Positions 1-8,785 are shown, numbered from the stretch's first letter. The stretch: 64,000 nt of DNA from an uncultured Eubacteriales bacterium (GCA_900546485.1 URDK01000001.1:58667-122666); one strand, 5' to 3'. The notes: generated from the letters alone by a model not told the origin. Numbers and translations: made by a program.

Positions 1-1
1 A

Positions 2-391
2 AAGATACTGAAACGACACTCCGGCGAAGGATATATCGATGTGTGCATACTGGTGGTCTGTGCTATGCTTGTGCTGGCTTTGGCTGTTCGGGTACTGCCG
101 GTCTTTGTGGCCAAACAGCAGCTGGACACCTATGCGGTAGAACTGGTTCGAGAAGCCGAGATAGCAGGGCGTGTGGGCCCAGAAACCAACCGGCGTGCAG
201 CTGCCCTCACCGACAGCACCGGGCTGACCCCGGACATCCGTTGGTCTCAAACCGGGCGCATCCAGCTCAATGATGAAATCACCGTGACCTTGATACTGGA
301 TACCGATATCGGTCTGTTTGGCGGATTTGGATCATTCCCCATTACACTTACAGCGGAGGCCACAGGCAAATCGGAGGTGTACTGGAAATGA
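2..391 (+). CDS. TadE/DUF4320-like pseudopilin of the ICE, 5' end cut by window
   Basis: The reading frame is open from the window edge, and the first ATG-like codon (GTG at 41) falls inside the conserved N-terminus, so the gene very probably starts upstream. The visible product of about 130 residues has a basic segment with RHSGEGYID, then one membrane helix (roughly residues 14-34), then a small extracellular beta-rich domain. The HSGEG-plus-helix start recurs in the next gene, and both fit TadE/TadG-type minor pseudopilins found in Gram-positive conjugative elements. Its stop overlaps the ATG of the next gene by 4 bp (ATGA), so the two are translationally coupled. The pilin-like role is inferred from topology and context. 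Confidence 0.65.
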   Translation, partial: KILKRHSGEGYIDVCILVVCAMLVLALAVRVLPVFVAKQQLDTYAVELVREAEIAGRVGPETNRRAAALTDSTGLTPDIRWSQTGRIQLNDEITVTLILDTDIGLFGGFGSFPITLTAEATGKSEVYWK

Positions 392-921
392 GAAAACTCC
401 TCTTTCGCCGTCACTCCGGCGAGGGCACCCCCATGATCCTTGCCATTGTATTGGTTCTGATGATGTTGTTTTGCACTGTTGCGGAATTCAGCCGCCTGTG
501 GATCATCGCCCATGGTGTGGAGGAGGCAGCCCAGCAGGCGGTCATTTCCACCATCAACGATAATTACGATGATGTGTACCATACGGTCAGAGAGGGCTAT
601 GCAGCAGGCTGGTATCCGGACGGCGCCGGCAGCTGGGATGAGAGCGTGGATACCGGCGATGTATACGGCCAGCTCTCCAATATCCTCGGGCTGAAAAATA
701 CACCGCAGGGGTTTCAGAAAACAGCCGGCGGCACTGTAGAATACACGATCTCTGAGCTGTCGGTGGAACTGGATAATAATGCGCTCAGCTCCGGACAAAG
801 TGAGGGGTACATCGCCAAAGTGGAGATTCGGTTGAAGGTTCCTGTGCGCTTTTTGGGAAACCTTCTGCCCGCTGCTGACATGACCTTGCACACAGAGGCG
901 AAATATATGCCTCTCTTCTAA
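388..921 (+). CDS. TadE/TadG-like pseudopilin
   Basis: The 177-residue protein has a short basic N-terminus (RRHSGEG, residues 7-13), a single hydrophobic helix (about 15-35), and an extracellular domain of about 140 residues. The arrangement matches TadE-like proteins that sit in the membrane and take part in assembling a surface filament or mating channel. It overlaps the previous gene by 4 bp and repeats that protein's HSGEG motif, so the two look like ancient duplicates. Most related elements carry TadA/B/C-like genes just upstream, which would lie outside this window. The exact role in conjugation is not shown by the sequence. Confidence 0.65.
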   Translation: MRKLLFRRHSGEGTPMILAIVLVLMMLFCTVAEFSRLWIIAHGVEEAAQQAVISTINDNYDDVYHTVREGYAAGWYPDGAGSWDESVDTGDVYGQLSNILGLKNTPQGFQKTAGGTVEYTISELSVELDNNALSSGQSEGYIAKVEIRLKVPVRFLGNLLPAADMTLHTEAKYMPLF

Positions 922-1005
922 AATCTTTGCCCTTTTCAATAGACTTTCCCAAAAGAGTGTGGTATTGTCCTGTTGAAAAGAAAATCTCAACGGAGGTGTT
1001 ATCAT

Positions 1006-1578
1006 ATGACAGAGAAGAAAAAAAGACTCGCCATCATTGGCGTATGCGGCATCCTGTGCGCAGCTCTGGCTGTGGGGATCGCCACTCGATTCGGTGGCAA
1101 TGCAGAGCTCCCTTCCGGAAAAGTGGAGGATGGATCTGCCGTAAGCAGCGATCCCAATGTATCGCTCCAAGAAAGCGATGCTGCCATTCCTGATCCAAAA
1201 CCGGATATTGAGACTCAGGCTCCTGCCCAGAACGATCCTGCCCAGGGAGCAGACTCCAACGGCACAGAACAAACTATCCAGGCTAACCCCGACAAACCAA
1301 ACGCCCCCGATGGAAAACCTGTTCTTCCGGATGATCATAAAGCCGAAGATGTCCCAGAGGACGAGCGGAAAACGGAAGACGAGGCACCGCCTGCCTATGA
1401 GGAGAAGCCTGCTGCTCCGCCCGTCAGCAGTGAACCCGCTGCCGGCAGCACCAACTCTGCAGGTCAGGTCTATGTACCTGGATTCGGGTATGTAGACCAC
1501 GGTGGTGAAAACACCGTGATCGAAGGCAATGATATCTATGAAAACGGCAATAAAATCGGGATCATGGGCGGTGAGTAA
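1006..1578 (+). CDS. Single-pass membrane protein with long disordered extracellular stalk
   Basis: The start is set at ATG 1006 because CGGAGG lies at 991-996 with good spacing; an upstream in-frame extension has no such site. The 190-residue product has a Lys/Arg-rich start, one membrane helix (about residues 6-25), a long Pro/Asp/Glu-rich low-complexity stretch, and a short conserved C-terminus rich in Gly, Tyr and Asn. It looks like an anchored surface stalk. I do not recognise a catalytic domain. Its position among transfer genes suggests a role in the mating apparatus. Confidence 0.6.
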   Translation: MTEKKKRLAIIGVCGILCAALAVGIATRFGGNAELPSGKVEDGSAVSSDPNVSLQESDAAIPDPKPDIETQAPAQNDPAQGADSNGTEQTIQANPDKPNAPDGKPVLPDDHKAEDVPEDERKTEDEAPPAYEEKPAAPPVSSEPAAGSTNSAGQVYVPGFGYVDHGGENTVIEGNDIYENGNKIGIMGGE

Positions 1579-1593
1579 AGCCCGCCCGAAACT

Positions 1594-1625
1594 CAAAGGT
1601 GCAGTCGATAAAGACTGTGCCTTTT
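1594..1625 (+). terminator. Stem-loop between transfer genes
   Basis: AAAGGTGCAGTC and GACTGTGCCTTT can pair, with two G-U pairs, around a short loop and are followed by a T-rich run. This is probably a weak terminator or mRNA-processing stem inside the transfer operon. Confidence 0.4.
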
Positions 1626-1656
1626 CCTTTGCGTTAAATCAGAAGGGAGGGAATCG

Positions 1657-3375
1657 ATGAAACGAATCCTTGCACTGCTCCTGTCGATGGTACTCATGCT
1701 GGGGATCTCTGTACCTGCTTATGCGACCGGTGACGGAAACATTGACGGCGGTGGCGGCAATATGGGGCATGGCACTTCAACAAACTACTGGAATCCCGGC
1801 ATGGATGGAGTCCGTATTTCAGTTGTAAATGCGTCTACCCACTCTGTTGTCGGAAATACGATTGATTGGAGCAATAAAAGCCCAAATTCCAACACAATAC
1901 ATTTCGGAAAGGTTTCAAAGCTATCCTATAACAGCGGTTCTGCGTTATCTCCACAGGTAGGAAATTATGCTTGTATACGCCCAGGTCAGAGCCTGCCGCG
2001 CATCATTTCTTCTGGCAGCTCCCCGGCAAGCATTGATGCCATCCGCAGCTACTTTACCGATGAGCAGGTTATCCGTGCCATTGCCGGGTATGTGGGGATG
2101 GATTTTGACACGCTCGTCGGCGGGGAATATAAGATCGTCATTGAGCCGATTGCATATCTGGTCTACCAGGGAGCACATTACGCAATGACTGCCACAGAAG
2201 CAGCTCTCTATGATCAGAAGGTCAATGGCAACCTTCGACGCTGGATGGCGTCACTGACGCACCAGAATCTGCCGCTGGCGATTTTTCTGGAGGAAGCGGA
2301 TCTGGGATATCCTGCATGGTCCGGCAGCACAAGCAAAAGAGTCAGCAACGAGCAGATCATCTCCTCACTGGGTATCGGTATCGTGCGGTTCAATGAGGAG
2401 GTGGAGCCGCCTGATATAAACGAATTTGATTACGAATACCGGGTGAATACCGATGTCATCACCTCAGTGGAGGTATCTGGTGGACAGTCCGATCCAGACC
2501 ATCCGGTATCTGTTCAATTTATCATAGAGGGGCGCACCTATACTGTAAGCAATGTCTATTACCCCGAAGGCGACAGCCAGCTGGTCTGGGTGAAATGGCA
2601 TACCCCGGAAGAACCCTGCGTCTGTACCATCCAGGTTCTGGTACAAGGTGGCAGTGCGGCCCAAAGCACGATTATCGCCAACATCGTGAGTCTGGAGGGG
2701 CATGATCCTCCCAACCCTGTAGCAGATGACCGCAACGACAATTTCCGCCCTGCAGAAATTCCGGAGCAAGAAACAGTCACTTCTAACTCCTGGGGTATCT
2801 GGTCCCCCTGGTGGAGGGAAAACTGGGTGAAGTGCTGGCATACCGACCATTGGACCGACAGCGATGGAAAGAGCCACACTGACCGCTGGTATCATTGGGT
2901 GGACAATGGCTGGTGGGAGTTTGACTACAACAGCTGCACGGCCAGCCTGTCAGCGTCTATGGACATTGTGCCGGACAGCCTTTCTCCAACCGCTACAACC
3001 ACCACGCTGAAAAGTGGATATGGCATCCAGCAGAGAGTGACCGCATCGGTCAGCACCAATCAAAGCTCTGCGGTAACCGCTGCACAGAATGCCGTGACCT
3101 ATTTCCCCGAATTCGGCTACGAATCCTTCTGGCGGCTCCTGCGTCCAGGCATCAGCGGCAGACGCTCGTCCTTCACATTCCAAGATAACCCTTACAGCAC
3201 CTATGACCGCCCGACCCATTTCACACCCATCTGGTACCCCGACGGCAGCTACACCCCTTATACCTGGCTGCTGGACTGTTGGACTCCGGCAGGTATGCTT
3301 TCTGTAAATCTGACCGATACTGTACGCATTTCCGGTGACCTGTGGGAAGAATGGCACATTGCCCCATCTAAGTAA
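1657..3375 (+). CDS. Large secreted transfer-region protein
   Basis: The 572-residue product starts with a clear signal peptide (hydrophobic residues about 4-22, cut near AYA) preceded by AGAAGGGAGGG. The mature part is Gly/Asn-rich at first and then mixed. Near residues 375-430 it has a strikingly Trp- and His-rich stretch with repeated W..W and H.D patterns. No membrane anchor is visible at the C-terminus. I do not recognise the family. The neighbours, pseudopilins before and small membrane proteins after, suggest an extracellular adhesin or component of the conjugation surface structure. Confidence 0.6.
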   Translation: MKRILALLLSMVLMLGISVPAYATGDGNIDGGGGNMGHGTSTNYWNPGMDGVRISVVNASTHSVVGNTIDWSNKSPNSNTIHFGKVSKLSYNSGSALSPQVGNYACIRPGQSLPRIISSGSSPASIDAIRSYFTDEQVIRAIAGYVGMDFDTLVGGEYKIVIEPIAYLVYQGAHYAMTATEAALYDQKVNGNLRRWMASLTHQNLPLAIFLEEADLGYPAWSGSTSKRVSNEQIISSLGIGIVRFNEEVEPPDINEFDYEYRVNTDVITSVEVSGGQSDPDHPVSVQFIIEGRTYTVSNVYYPEGDSQLVWVKWHTPEEPCVCTIQVLVQGGSAAQSTIIANIVSLEGHDPPNPVADDRNDNFRPAEIPEQETVTSNSWGIWSPWWRENWVKCWHTDHWTDSDGKSHTDRWYHWVDNGWWEFDYNSCTASLSASMDIVPDSLSPTATTTTLKSGYGIQQRVTASVSTNQSSAVTAAQNAVTYFPEFGYESFWRLLRPGISGRRSSFTFQDNPYSTYDRPTHFTPIWYPDGSYTPYTWLLDCWTPAGMLSVNLTDTVRISGDLWEEWHIAPSK

Positions 3376-3465
3376 AGCACAGAAATTGCAGCGTAAGGCC
3401 GTGAGCATGCTTCCGGCTTTCTGCCTGTGCGGTTCACGACCTTTCCTGCCCATAGGAGGTATTAT

Positions 3466-3810
3466 ATGAACCGCAAAACTAAAAGACTGCTCGTTTCCTT
3501 CGCTGCTGTCATGGCCATGGCCTGTATGATGGCAGTACCCGCCTTTGCAACCGGAACCGGAGATGTGGCCGGCGCTGTTGAAAGCACCTGGGCCACCGCA
3601 TCCACGCAGATCAAGACGGTGGTCAACAATGTGGTATTCCCGGCTATCGACCTGATCCTCGCCGTGTTCTTCTTTGCGAAACTTGGCACCGCTTACTTTG
3701 ATTACAGAAAAAGCGGTCAGTTTGAATGGATGGCGCCTGCCATCTTGTTTGCCTGTCTGGTCTTTACACTGACTGCCCCTATGTACATCTGGGGAATCAT
3801 CGGCATCTAA
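3466..3810 (+). CDS. VirB2/TrbC-like small membrane protein (DUF3852-type)
   Basis: The start is ATG 3466, preceded by AGGAGG at 3454-3459; the longer frame upstream has no ribosome site. The 114-residue product has a signal sequence ending near AFA, then two hydrophobic helices (about residues 52-70 and 86-108) joined by a short polar loop. That is the layout of VirB2/TrbC-type pilin or channel subunits. It sits directly before an uncharacterised soluble protein and a VirB6-like protein, which fits a core transfer-channel role. The family assignment rests on topology and gene order. Confidence 0.6.
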   Translation: MNRKTKRLLVSFAAVMAMACMMAVPAFATGTGDVAGAVESTWATASTQIKTVVNNVVFPAIDLILAVFFFAKLGTAYFDYRKSGQFEWMAPAILFACLVFTLTAPMYIWGIIGI

Positions 3811-3822
3811 GGAGAGATAACG

Positions 3823-4248
3823 ATGAACTTTTACGAACAGGAGCTGAGGAGAATCGTAGAGGGTACATACCCCGACGCAACATTTGCAGGCAGAGCCTGT
3901 TATGTACGGCTGGATGCAATGAACCGTGCAAAAATCCAGTTTGTATCCACCCATATCTCCAATCAATACGACGCTCTGCGCATGACCATCCTGAACCGTA
4001 ACGAGGGAGAAGTGGATCATCTTCTTCTCCGTTTTGGGGATCTGCTGGGAAAGAAAATGGTTCAAAACCGGAACTTCAAGGATGGTGTACTGCCGCATCT
4101 CTGGGATGATTATGGAAAGATATCCTGGTATGTCTACCAACCAGGCAGCAGGGACTACCAGCAGCTTACAGATGCTGTAACCGATTATCTGGAGGTGTTT
4201 CAGGAGCAGAGCCAGTCTGCCGACCAGCAGTGGCAGCAAACCATGTAA
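3823..4248 (+). CDS. Conserved ICE protein of unknown function
   Basis: This 141-residue soluble protein has no signal peptide or membrane segment. The start follows AAGGAGA with good spacing, 12 bp after the preceding pilin-like gene. It is mixed alpha/beta in composition, with a Gln-rich C-terminus. I see no known catalytic motif. Its fixed place between VirB2-like and VirB6-like genes suggests a cytoplasmic accessory factor of the transfer apparatus. Confidence 0.55.
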   Translation: MNFYEQELRRIVEGTYPDATFAGRACYVRLDAMNRAKIQFVSTHISNQYDALRMTILNRNEGEVDHLLLRFGDLLGKKMVQNRNFKDGVLPHLWDDYGKISWYVYQPGSRDYQQLTDAVTDYLEVFQEQSQSADQQWQQTM

Positions 4249-4262
4249 ATCAAAATTGACCT

Positions 4263-4289
4263 AAGGGCCGTACCAGCTGTACGGCCCTT
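4263..4289 (+). terminator. Perfect stem-loop before the VirB6-like gene
   Basis: An 11-bp perfect stem (AAGGGCCGTAC / GTACGGCCCTT) encloses a 5-nt loop and is followed by a moderately T-rich segment. It may be an intra-operon terminator, attenuator or processing site, since transfer genes continue on the same strand. Confidence 0.5.
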
Positions 4290-4344
4290 GCCTTTTATCC
4301 CAGACAGCTGGTGCGGCTCACCTTGAAAAGAGGTGAAGAAACCA

Positions 4345-5244
4345 TTGTTTATTTGGGATTTTGTTGCGGATACCGTCCTTGGTCAGATCGTGGATTGGAT
4401 CTACGGTCAGGTCATGGGATTTCTCGGCAACTTCTTTGCAGAGATGGGAAATATGGGCGTCGAGCTGTTCACCATGAGTTGGGTGCAGAGCGTCGTTCTG
4501 TTTTTCTCTTATCTGGCCTGGGCGCTGTATGGCACAGGACTGGTAGTGGCCTGCTTTGAATGCGGCATCGAATACTCCTCCGGCAGAGGCAATGTCAAAG
4601 AGGTCGCATTGGGTGCCATCAAGGGGTTTATGGCGGTCAGCCTTTTTACAGTCGTTCCGGTGCGGCTCTATGAATTGTCCGTGACCCTGCAAAGTCAGAT
4701 GACTGCGGGGATCACTGGATATGGCACATCCATTGGGGAGGTAGCATCTGAAATTGTCGGCACACTTAATGGAGTAGAGTCGCTGACAGAAATGGCTCCC
4801 GGCTCGTATTTTGGATTTGCATCCATTACCAGCCCCATCATGCTGCTTTTCTGCATCATCCTGATGGCCTATGCCGTCATCAAAGTATTCTTTGCGAATC
4901 TGAAACGAGGCGGAATCCTGCTCATTCAGATTGCCGTGGGAAGCCTGTATATGTTCAGCGTACCCCGTGGTTTTACCGATGGATTTGTCCAGTGGTGCAA
5001 GCAGATCATCGGTTTGTGCCTAACTGCCTTTTTGCAATCCACTATCCTGATTGCAGGGCTAATGGTATTTAAAGATCATGCCTTGCTGGGACTTGGCCTG
5101 ATGCTGTCTGCCGGTGAGATCCCCCGCATCGCCGGGACCTTCGGTCTGGACACTACCACCAGAGCCAATATCATGTCTGCCGTGTATACTGCCCAGGCGG
5201 CGGTGAATACCACAAGAACCGTTGTGCAGGCGGTGTCCAAATGA
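4345..5244 (+). CDS. VirB6/TrbL-like conjugal transfer membrane protein
   Basis: The protein of about 299 residues has at least five hydrophobic helices. Its N-terminal amphipathic segment (IWDFVADTVLGQIVDWIYG) and overall plan are typical of VirB6/TrbL proteins of Gram-positive ICEs, which form the inner-membrane part of the DNA channel. A GTG at 4333 is also possible, but the AGAGGTGA at 4329-4336 sits 8 nt before TTG 4345, so TTG is the better start. The stop overlaps the methyltransferase start by 4 bp. Confidence 0.7.
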   Translation: MFIWDFVADTVLGQIVDWIYGQVMGFLGNFFAEMGNMGVELFTMSWVQSVVLFFSYLAWALYGTGLVVACFECGIEYSSGRGNVKEVALGAIKGFMAVSLFTVVPVRLYELSVTLQSQMTAGITGYGTSIGEVASEIVGTLNGVESLTEMAPGSYFGFASITSPIMLLFCIILMAYAVIKVFFANLKRGGILLIQIAVGSLYMFSVPRGFTDGFVQWCKQIIGLCLTAFLQSTILIAGLMVFKDHALLGLGLMLSAGEIPRIAGTFGLDTTTRANIMSAVYTAQAAVNTTRTVVQAVSK

Positions 5245-5930
5245 CGGCACTGACGATGGGCAGTCTGTTTGATGGGATCGGCGGGTTTCCTCTTGCCGCA
5301 GTTCATAACGGAATTGTCCCTGTGTGGGCAAGTGAGATCGAAACCTTTCCCATGGAAGTGACACGCTTCCGCTTTCCGGATATGGTCCATGTGGGGGATA
5401 TTACAAAGCTGAATGGCGCCAATCTGCTGCCCGTAGATATCATCTGCGGGGGCAGCCCATGCCAAGACCTCTCCGTGGCCGGGGCGAGAGCCGGACTTGC
5501 CGGTGAACGCTCCGGCCTTTTTATGGAGCAGGTGCGCATCGTAAAGGAGATGAGAAATGCAGATAGATTACGAGGTAGAGCAGCTGTCGATATTCGACCT
5601 CGATTCATGGTGTGGGAGAATGTACCCGGAGCCTTCTCCAGCGGCACACCCAAGGGCGAAGACTTCCGGATTGTCCTCGAGGAGATCGTCCGAATTAAAG
5701 TCAGTGGTGTTTCAGTCCCTCGACCTGACACCGGGCGCTGGGAATCTGCTGGGAGAATTCTACTGGGAACTGATTTCTCCCTGGCGTGGCGATGCCTTGA
5801 CGCTCAATACTGGGGTGTCCCCCAGAGAAGAAAGCGTATCTTCCTTGTCGCAGATTTTACAGGAAGATCCGCCCCCAAAATACTATTTGACCCGGAAAGC
5901 TTGCCTGGGTATTCTGCGCAGGGCGTCTGA
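5241..5930 (+). CDS. C5-cytosine DNA methyltransferase, N-terminal (alpha) part with motifs I-VIII
   Basis: The 229-residue product carries the catalytic half of a DNA cytosine-5 methyltransferase. It has motif I for S-adenosylmethionine binding (FDGIGG, residues 10-15), motif IV with the catalytic cysteine (GGSPCQ, Cys74), motif VI (ENV, 126-128) and motif VIII (GVPQRRKR, 192-199). It ends shortly after motif VIII. The target-recognition region and motifs IX-X are missing from this frame but are present in the next gene, which is in another frame and overlaps by 374 bp. Split enzymes of this kind, such as M.AquI and M.EcoHK31I, work as two subunits. Such an enzyme could protect ICE DNA from host restriction. 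Confidence 0.85.
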   Translation: MTALTMGSLFDGIGGFPLAAVHNGIVPVWASEIETFPMEVTRFRFPDMVHVGDITKLNGANLLPVDIICGGSPCQDLSVAGARAGLAGERSGLFMEQVRIVKEMRNADRLRGRAAVDIRPRFMVWENVPGAFSSGTPKGEDFRIVLEEIVRIKVSGVSVPRPDTGRWESAGRILLGTDFSLAWRCLDAQYWGVPQRRKRIFLVADFTGRSAPKILFDPESLPGYSAQGV

Positions 5931-7446
5931 ACGCGGAAAAGAACTTCCGGAAAAGCTGAAACGAGCGCTGAAGATCCAGTCAGGCATCATCCAGCCTGAC
6001 GGCAAAACCACAGTGCTGGAAGCGTATCATATCAATCAGAGAGATGAAGGGATCGACCTGCACGGTGTGTCCGGCGCATTGATGGCAACAAATAATATGC
6101 AAATGCAAACCTTTGTGACCCAGCCGGATGAAGGTGAAACGAAAGGCTTTGACGGATATAACGGTGATTTGACCGGCGATGTTGCAGCAACGCTGGGCGT
6201 GAACTGCGGGATGTCCACCGACCGGAACGGACTGCTGCATCCCATGGCCTTTGCCGCCAATCAGCGTGACGAAGTGCGAGATCTTCATGATGTGGCAGGC
6301 GCACTTGGCGCACAGCCGGGTATGAAACAGCAGACCTTTATTGCAGAAGGTGTGGTATCCAAGGGGAACGGCGACTGTTTTTTGACTCCAGACAGCCATA
6401 CTTCCCTCAGTACCGGAGGCGGGCAAGCCGGTCAGGGGTATCCTTGTGTCCTGACTGCCGGATTTTCTGCGGGAGCCGGCGCCACTGCCGGCAGCATAGG
6501 CTACAGCGAAGAACTTGCCCCAACCTTGAAAGGCAGCGCCAGCGGCAACTGTATGCCGTCCATTCTCTGTCTGAATGACCAAGGCGGACAGCGTATGGAT
6601 GTAACCGAAGGCTTTTCCATGACCTTGCGTGCGCAAATGGGTGGTCATCAGCCGCTGATATGTCTGAACGACCAGGGTGGTGATGTTATGGAATGCAGCT
6701 ATGATGTATCCGGTACGCTTCGTGCCCAGGAACATGGGCATCAGCCTGTAGTCATTGATGTGCATGGACAAGACAGCCGATATAAACTGGCGGGCGATAC
6801 AGCTCAAACGGTGACCTCGGCCTTTGGTGAGGGCGGCGGCAATACACCTTTGGTCATTGCCCCGGAACAGAGAAAAGAACCGGAGCTTTATGAAAACCAC
6901 GGGATTGACGCACGGTACAAAGGCCCCTACAAGGTAGCTCCCACCATGTCTGCCCGTATGGGTACCGGAGGCAACAATGTGCCTCTTGTAGAGCAGGAAC
7001 CTGTTTTCTGCATTGCAGGAAATGCCATCGACCGCCAGCCCCAGAACGGAGGCAACGGTCTTGGCTATCAGCCGGATATCGCCTATACCCTGACCGCCAC
7101 CGATCACCATGCTGTGTTCAGCCGCCAGCGGGTAGACATATTTAAAGACGGAACAGTTGTCAGCACCCAGAGTGCCAGACAGCACAAGGATGCCACGGAT
7201 CTCGTGTTGGATACGGATAGCCACATTGGAGAAAACAGAAACGGATGCTTTGTTCCTCGGTGCGGACAGCTCATCCGCCGCTTGACACCATTGGAGTGTG
7301 AACGACTGCAAGGCTTCCCGGACGGATGGACAGATATTCCTTGTGCATCGGATTCCGCCCGATACAAAGCTTTGGGCAACAGCGTTGCGATTCCCTGTGT
7401 GGACTATGTCCTGCATGGGATTGCACTGGTGCTGCAGACCGGGTAA
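5557..7446 (+). CDS. C5-cytosine DNA methyltransferase, C-terminal (beta) part with overprinted N-terminus
   Basis: The 629-residue protein starts at ATG 5557, seven bases after AAAGGAG inside the upstream methyltransferase gene. Residues 1-125 are read from the same DNA as motifs VI-VIII of that gene but in another frame. They contain SIFDLDSWCGRM, PREESVSSLSQIL and KACLGILRRA, phrases I recognise from proteins beside phage and ICE methyltransferases. The middle (about 150-500) is Gly/Asn/Gln-rich with repeating units of the type NQRDE-x-DLH-x-V-x-GAL and CLNDQGG. The end carries motif IX (RRLTPLECERLQGFP, from about 574) and motif X (YKALGNSVAIP, about 603), completing the enzyme. It probably pairs with the alpha part; a frameshifted single enzyme is the alternative. 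Confidence 0.75.
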   Translation: MQIDYEVEQLSIFDLDSWCGRMYPEPSPAAHPRAKTSGLSSRRSSELKSVVFQSLDLTPGAGNLLGEFYWELISPWRGDALTLNTGVSPREESVSSLSQILQEDPPPKYYLTRKACLGILRRASERGKELPEKLKRALKIQSGIIQPDGKTTVLEAYHINQRDEGIDLHGVSGALMATNNMQMQTFVTQPDEGETKGFDGYNGDLTGDVAATLGVNCGMSTDRNGLLHPMAFAANQRDEVRDLHDVAGALGAQPGMKQQTFIAEGVVSKGNGDCFLTPDSHTSLSTGGGQAGQGYPCVLTAGFSAGAGATAGSIGYSEELAPTLKGSASGNCMPSILCLNDQGGQRMDVTEGFSMTLRAQMGGHQPLICLNDQGGDVMECSYDVSGTLRAQEHGHQPVVIDVHGQDSRYKLAGDTAQTVTSAFGEGGGNTPLVIAPEQRKEPELYENHGIDARYKGPYKVAPTMSARMGTGGNNVPLVEQEPVFCIAGNAIDRQPQNGGNGLGYQPDIAYTLTATDHHAVFSRQRVDIFKDGTVVSTQSARQHKDATDLVLDTDSHIGENRNGCFVPRCGQLIRRLTPLECERLQGFPDGWTDIPCASDSARYKALGNSVAIPCVDYVLHGIALVLQTG

Positions 7447-7450
7447 AAAA

Positions 7451-7476
7451 ACGGCCCCCTCAAGCGAGGGGGCCGT
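7451..7476 (-). terminator. Bidirectional terminator between methyltransferase and ATPase
   Basis: An 11-bp perfect stem (ACGGCCCCCTC / GAGGGGGCCGT) has a 4-nt loop. On the minus strand a U-run follows it, so it ends the convergent ATPase transcript, and it probably also ends the methyltransferase transcript. Confidence 0.75.
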
Positions 7477-7499
7477 CAAGTTTCCTATCAGGTCAGATA

Positions 7500-8726
7500 T
7501 TACTGATCCAGATCCAGCAGCCAGTCAACCAAATTCTTGACCTGGATGCCATTATAGTTTCCAAGTGTCAGATGGTCGGCTGTGAGGATGATCTTTTCGT
7601 AGTTATCACGGATGAGTGTCAGCGGCCGCATTTCCCGCTCAAAGGTTTCTTCAGCAGTCATATCTGCTGTAACCTGAACATAGGTGTATGCGCCCTGCTT
7701 TTCCGCAACAAAGTCAACCTCGGTGTTTCCAACCTTGCCGATCATCACTTTATAGCCTCGGCGCAGGAGTTCAAAGTAAACAATGTTCTCCAAAGAAAAC
7801 CCGAGATCATAGTTCCTCCGCGGCAGGATGTGGTTGCGAAGCCCCAGGTCAACGATATACATCTTCTTGTTGACCTTCAAAAGCTGTTTGCCGACAATAT
7901 CAAATCGGTCTGCCGAGTAGAAGATAAAGGATTCCGTCAGCGCCTCCACATAGTCGTTGACTGTATTAGGCGATATCTTTCTGCCGCTGGAGATCAGATA
8001 GTCGGTAATGCTTCGAATCGAGATGGGGCTGCCCACCACGCTGGCAAGATATTTTGCGATGGACTTCAAAAGAGCGATGTCGGTGATCTTCCGCTTGGAT
8101 GGGTCGCTTTCCTTCCGAGCCTGACGGTCTTCAATATCTCGGACGATTACAGTATTGTAGATACCTTCCAAATAAGTTTCTACCTTTTGCGGGGTGCGAT
8201 CCATCACCGCCAGATAGGGCAAGCCGCCTGTTTTCAGGTATTCGGCAAATCCGCGCTCCCTTTCCAGTTCTGTAATAGAGAGAAATTCCCGGAACGAAAG
8301 CGGCAGCATTTTGATTTCCACATACCGCCCACTCAAAAGAGTCGCAAGGTCGCCGGAGAGCATATAAGCATTGGAACCAGTGATATAAATATCAACATCC
8401 GGTTTGACATACAGACTATCTACTACCTTTTCGAAAGCGGAAACCTTCTGAATTTCATCCAGAAAGATATAAGTCTTTGCGCCAGACACCAGCCGTGCTT
8501 TCAAATATTCATACAGCTTCTTATAGTCCAGCAACTCCTCATATTCCAGCTCTTCAAAGTTGACCGATATAATCTGATTCTCAGAAATACCGCTGTCTTT
8601 TAACCAGGACTGGTACTGCGTCAGAAGGGTGGATTTTCCGCACCGGCGAATCCCGGTCACCACCTTAATGACCTGTTCATCCTTCCACTGGATCAATTGG
8701 TCAAGATATTCTTTTCGTTCTACCAA
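7500..8726 (-). CDS. AAA ATPase with DUF4143 C-terminal domain
   Basis: The protein of about 408 residues has a Walker A motif (GIRRCGKST, near residues 26-34), Walker B (YIFLDEIQ), a sensor-type ITGSNA, and a C-terminal nuclease-like DUF4143 region ending with GNTEVDFVAEKQGAYTYVQV. This is the common clostridial family of ATPases with a fused DUF4143 domain, whose cellular role is unsettled. The start chosen is TTG 8726 because GGAGGTG precedes it with good spacing; an ATG at 8741 would place that site inside the gene. It is transcribed against the ICE operon from its own promoter and ends at a terminator, so it looks like an insertion into the transfer operon. Confidence 0.8.
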   Translation of the reverse strand: MVERKEYLDQLIQWKDEQVIKVVTGIRRCGKSTLLTQYQSWLKDSGISENQIISVNFEELEYEELLDYKKLYEYLKARLVSGAKTYIFLDEIQKVSAFEKVVDSLYVKPDVDIYITGSNAYMLSGDLATLLSGRYVEIKMLPLSFREFLSITELERERGFAEYLKTGGLPYLAVMDRTPQKVETYLEGIYNTVIVRDIEDRQARKESDPSKRKITDIALLKSIAKYLASVVGSPISIRSITDYLISSGRKISPNTVNDYVEALTESFIFYSADRFDIVGKQLLKVNKKMYIVDLGLRNHILPRRNYDLGFSLENIVYFELLRRGYKVMIGKVGNTEVDFVAEKQGAYTYVQVTADMTAEETFEREMRPLTLIRDNYEKIILTADHLTLGNYNGIQVKNLVDWLLDLDQ

Positions 8727-8756
8727 TGAATTCACCTCCATAATTTCGATGTTCTC

Positions 8757-8785
8757 ATTATAGAATATAATACGCAGGAAGTCAA
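8757..8785 (-). promoter_or_regulatory. Sigma-A promoter of the ATPase gene
   Basis: On the minus strand TTGACT (8785-8780) is followed after exactly 17 nt by TATAAT (8762-8757), about 30 nt before the coding start. This is a near-consensus vegetative promoter. Confidence 0.75.
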
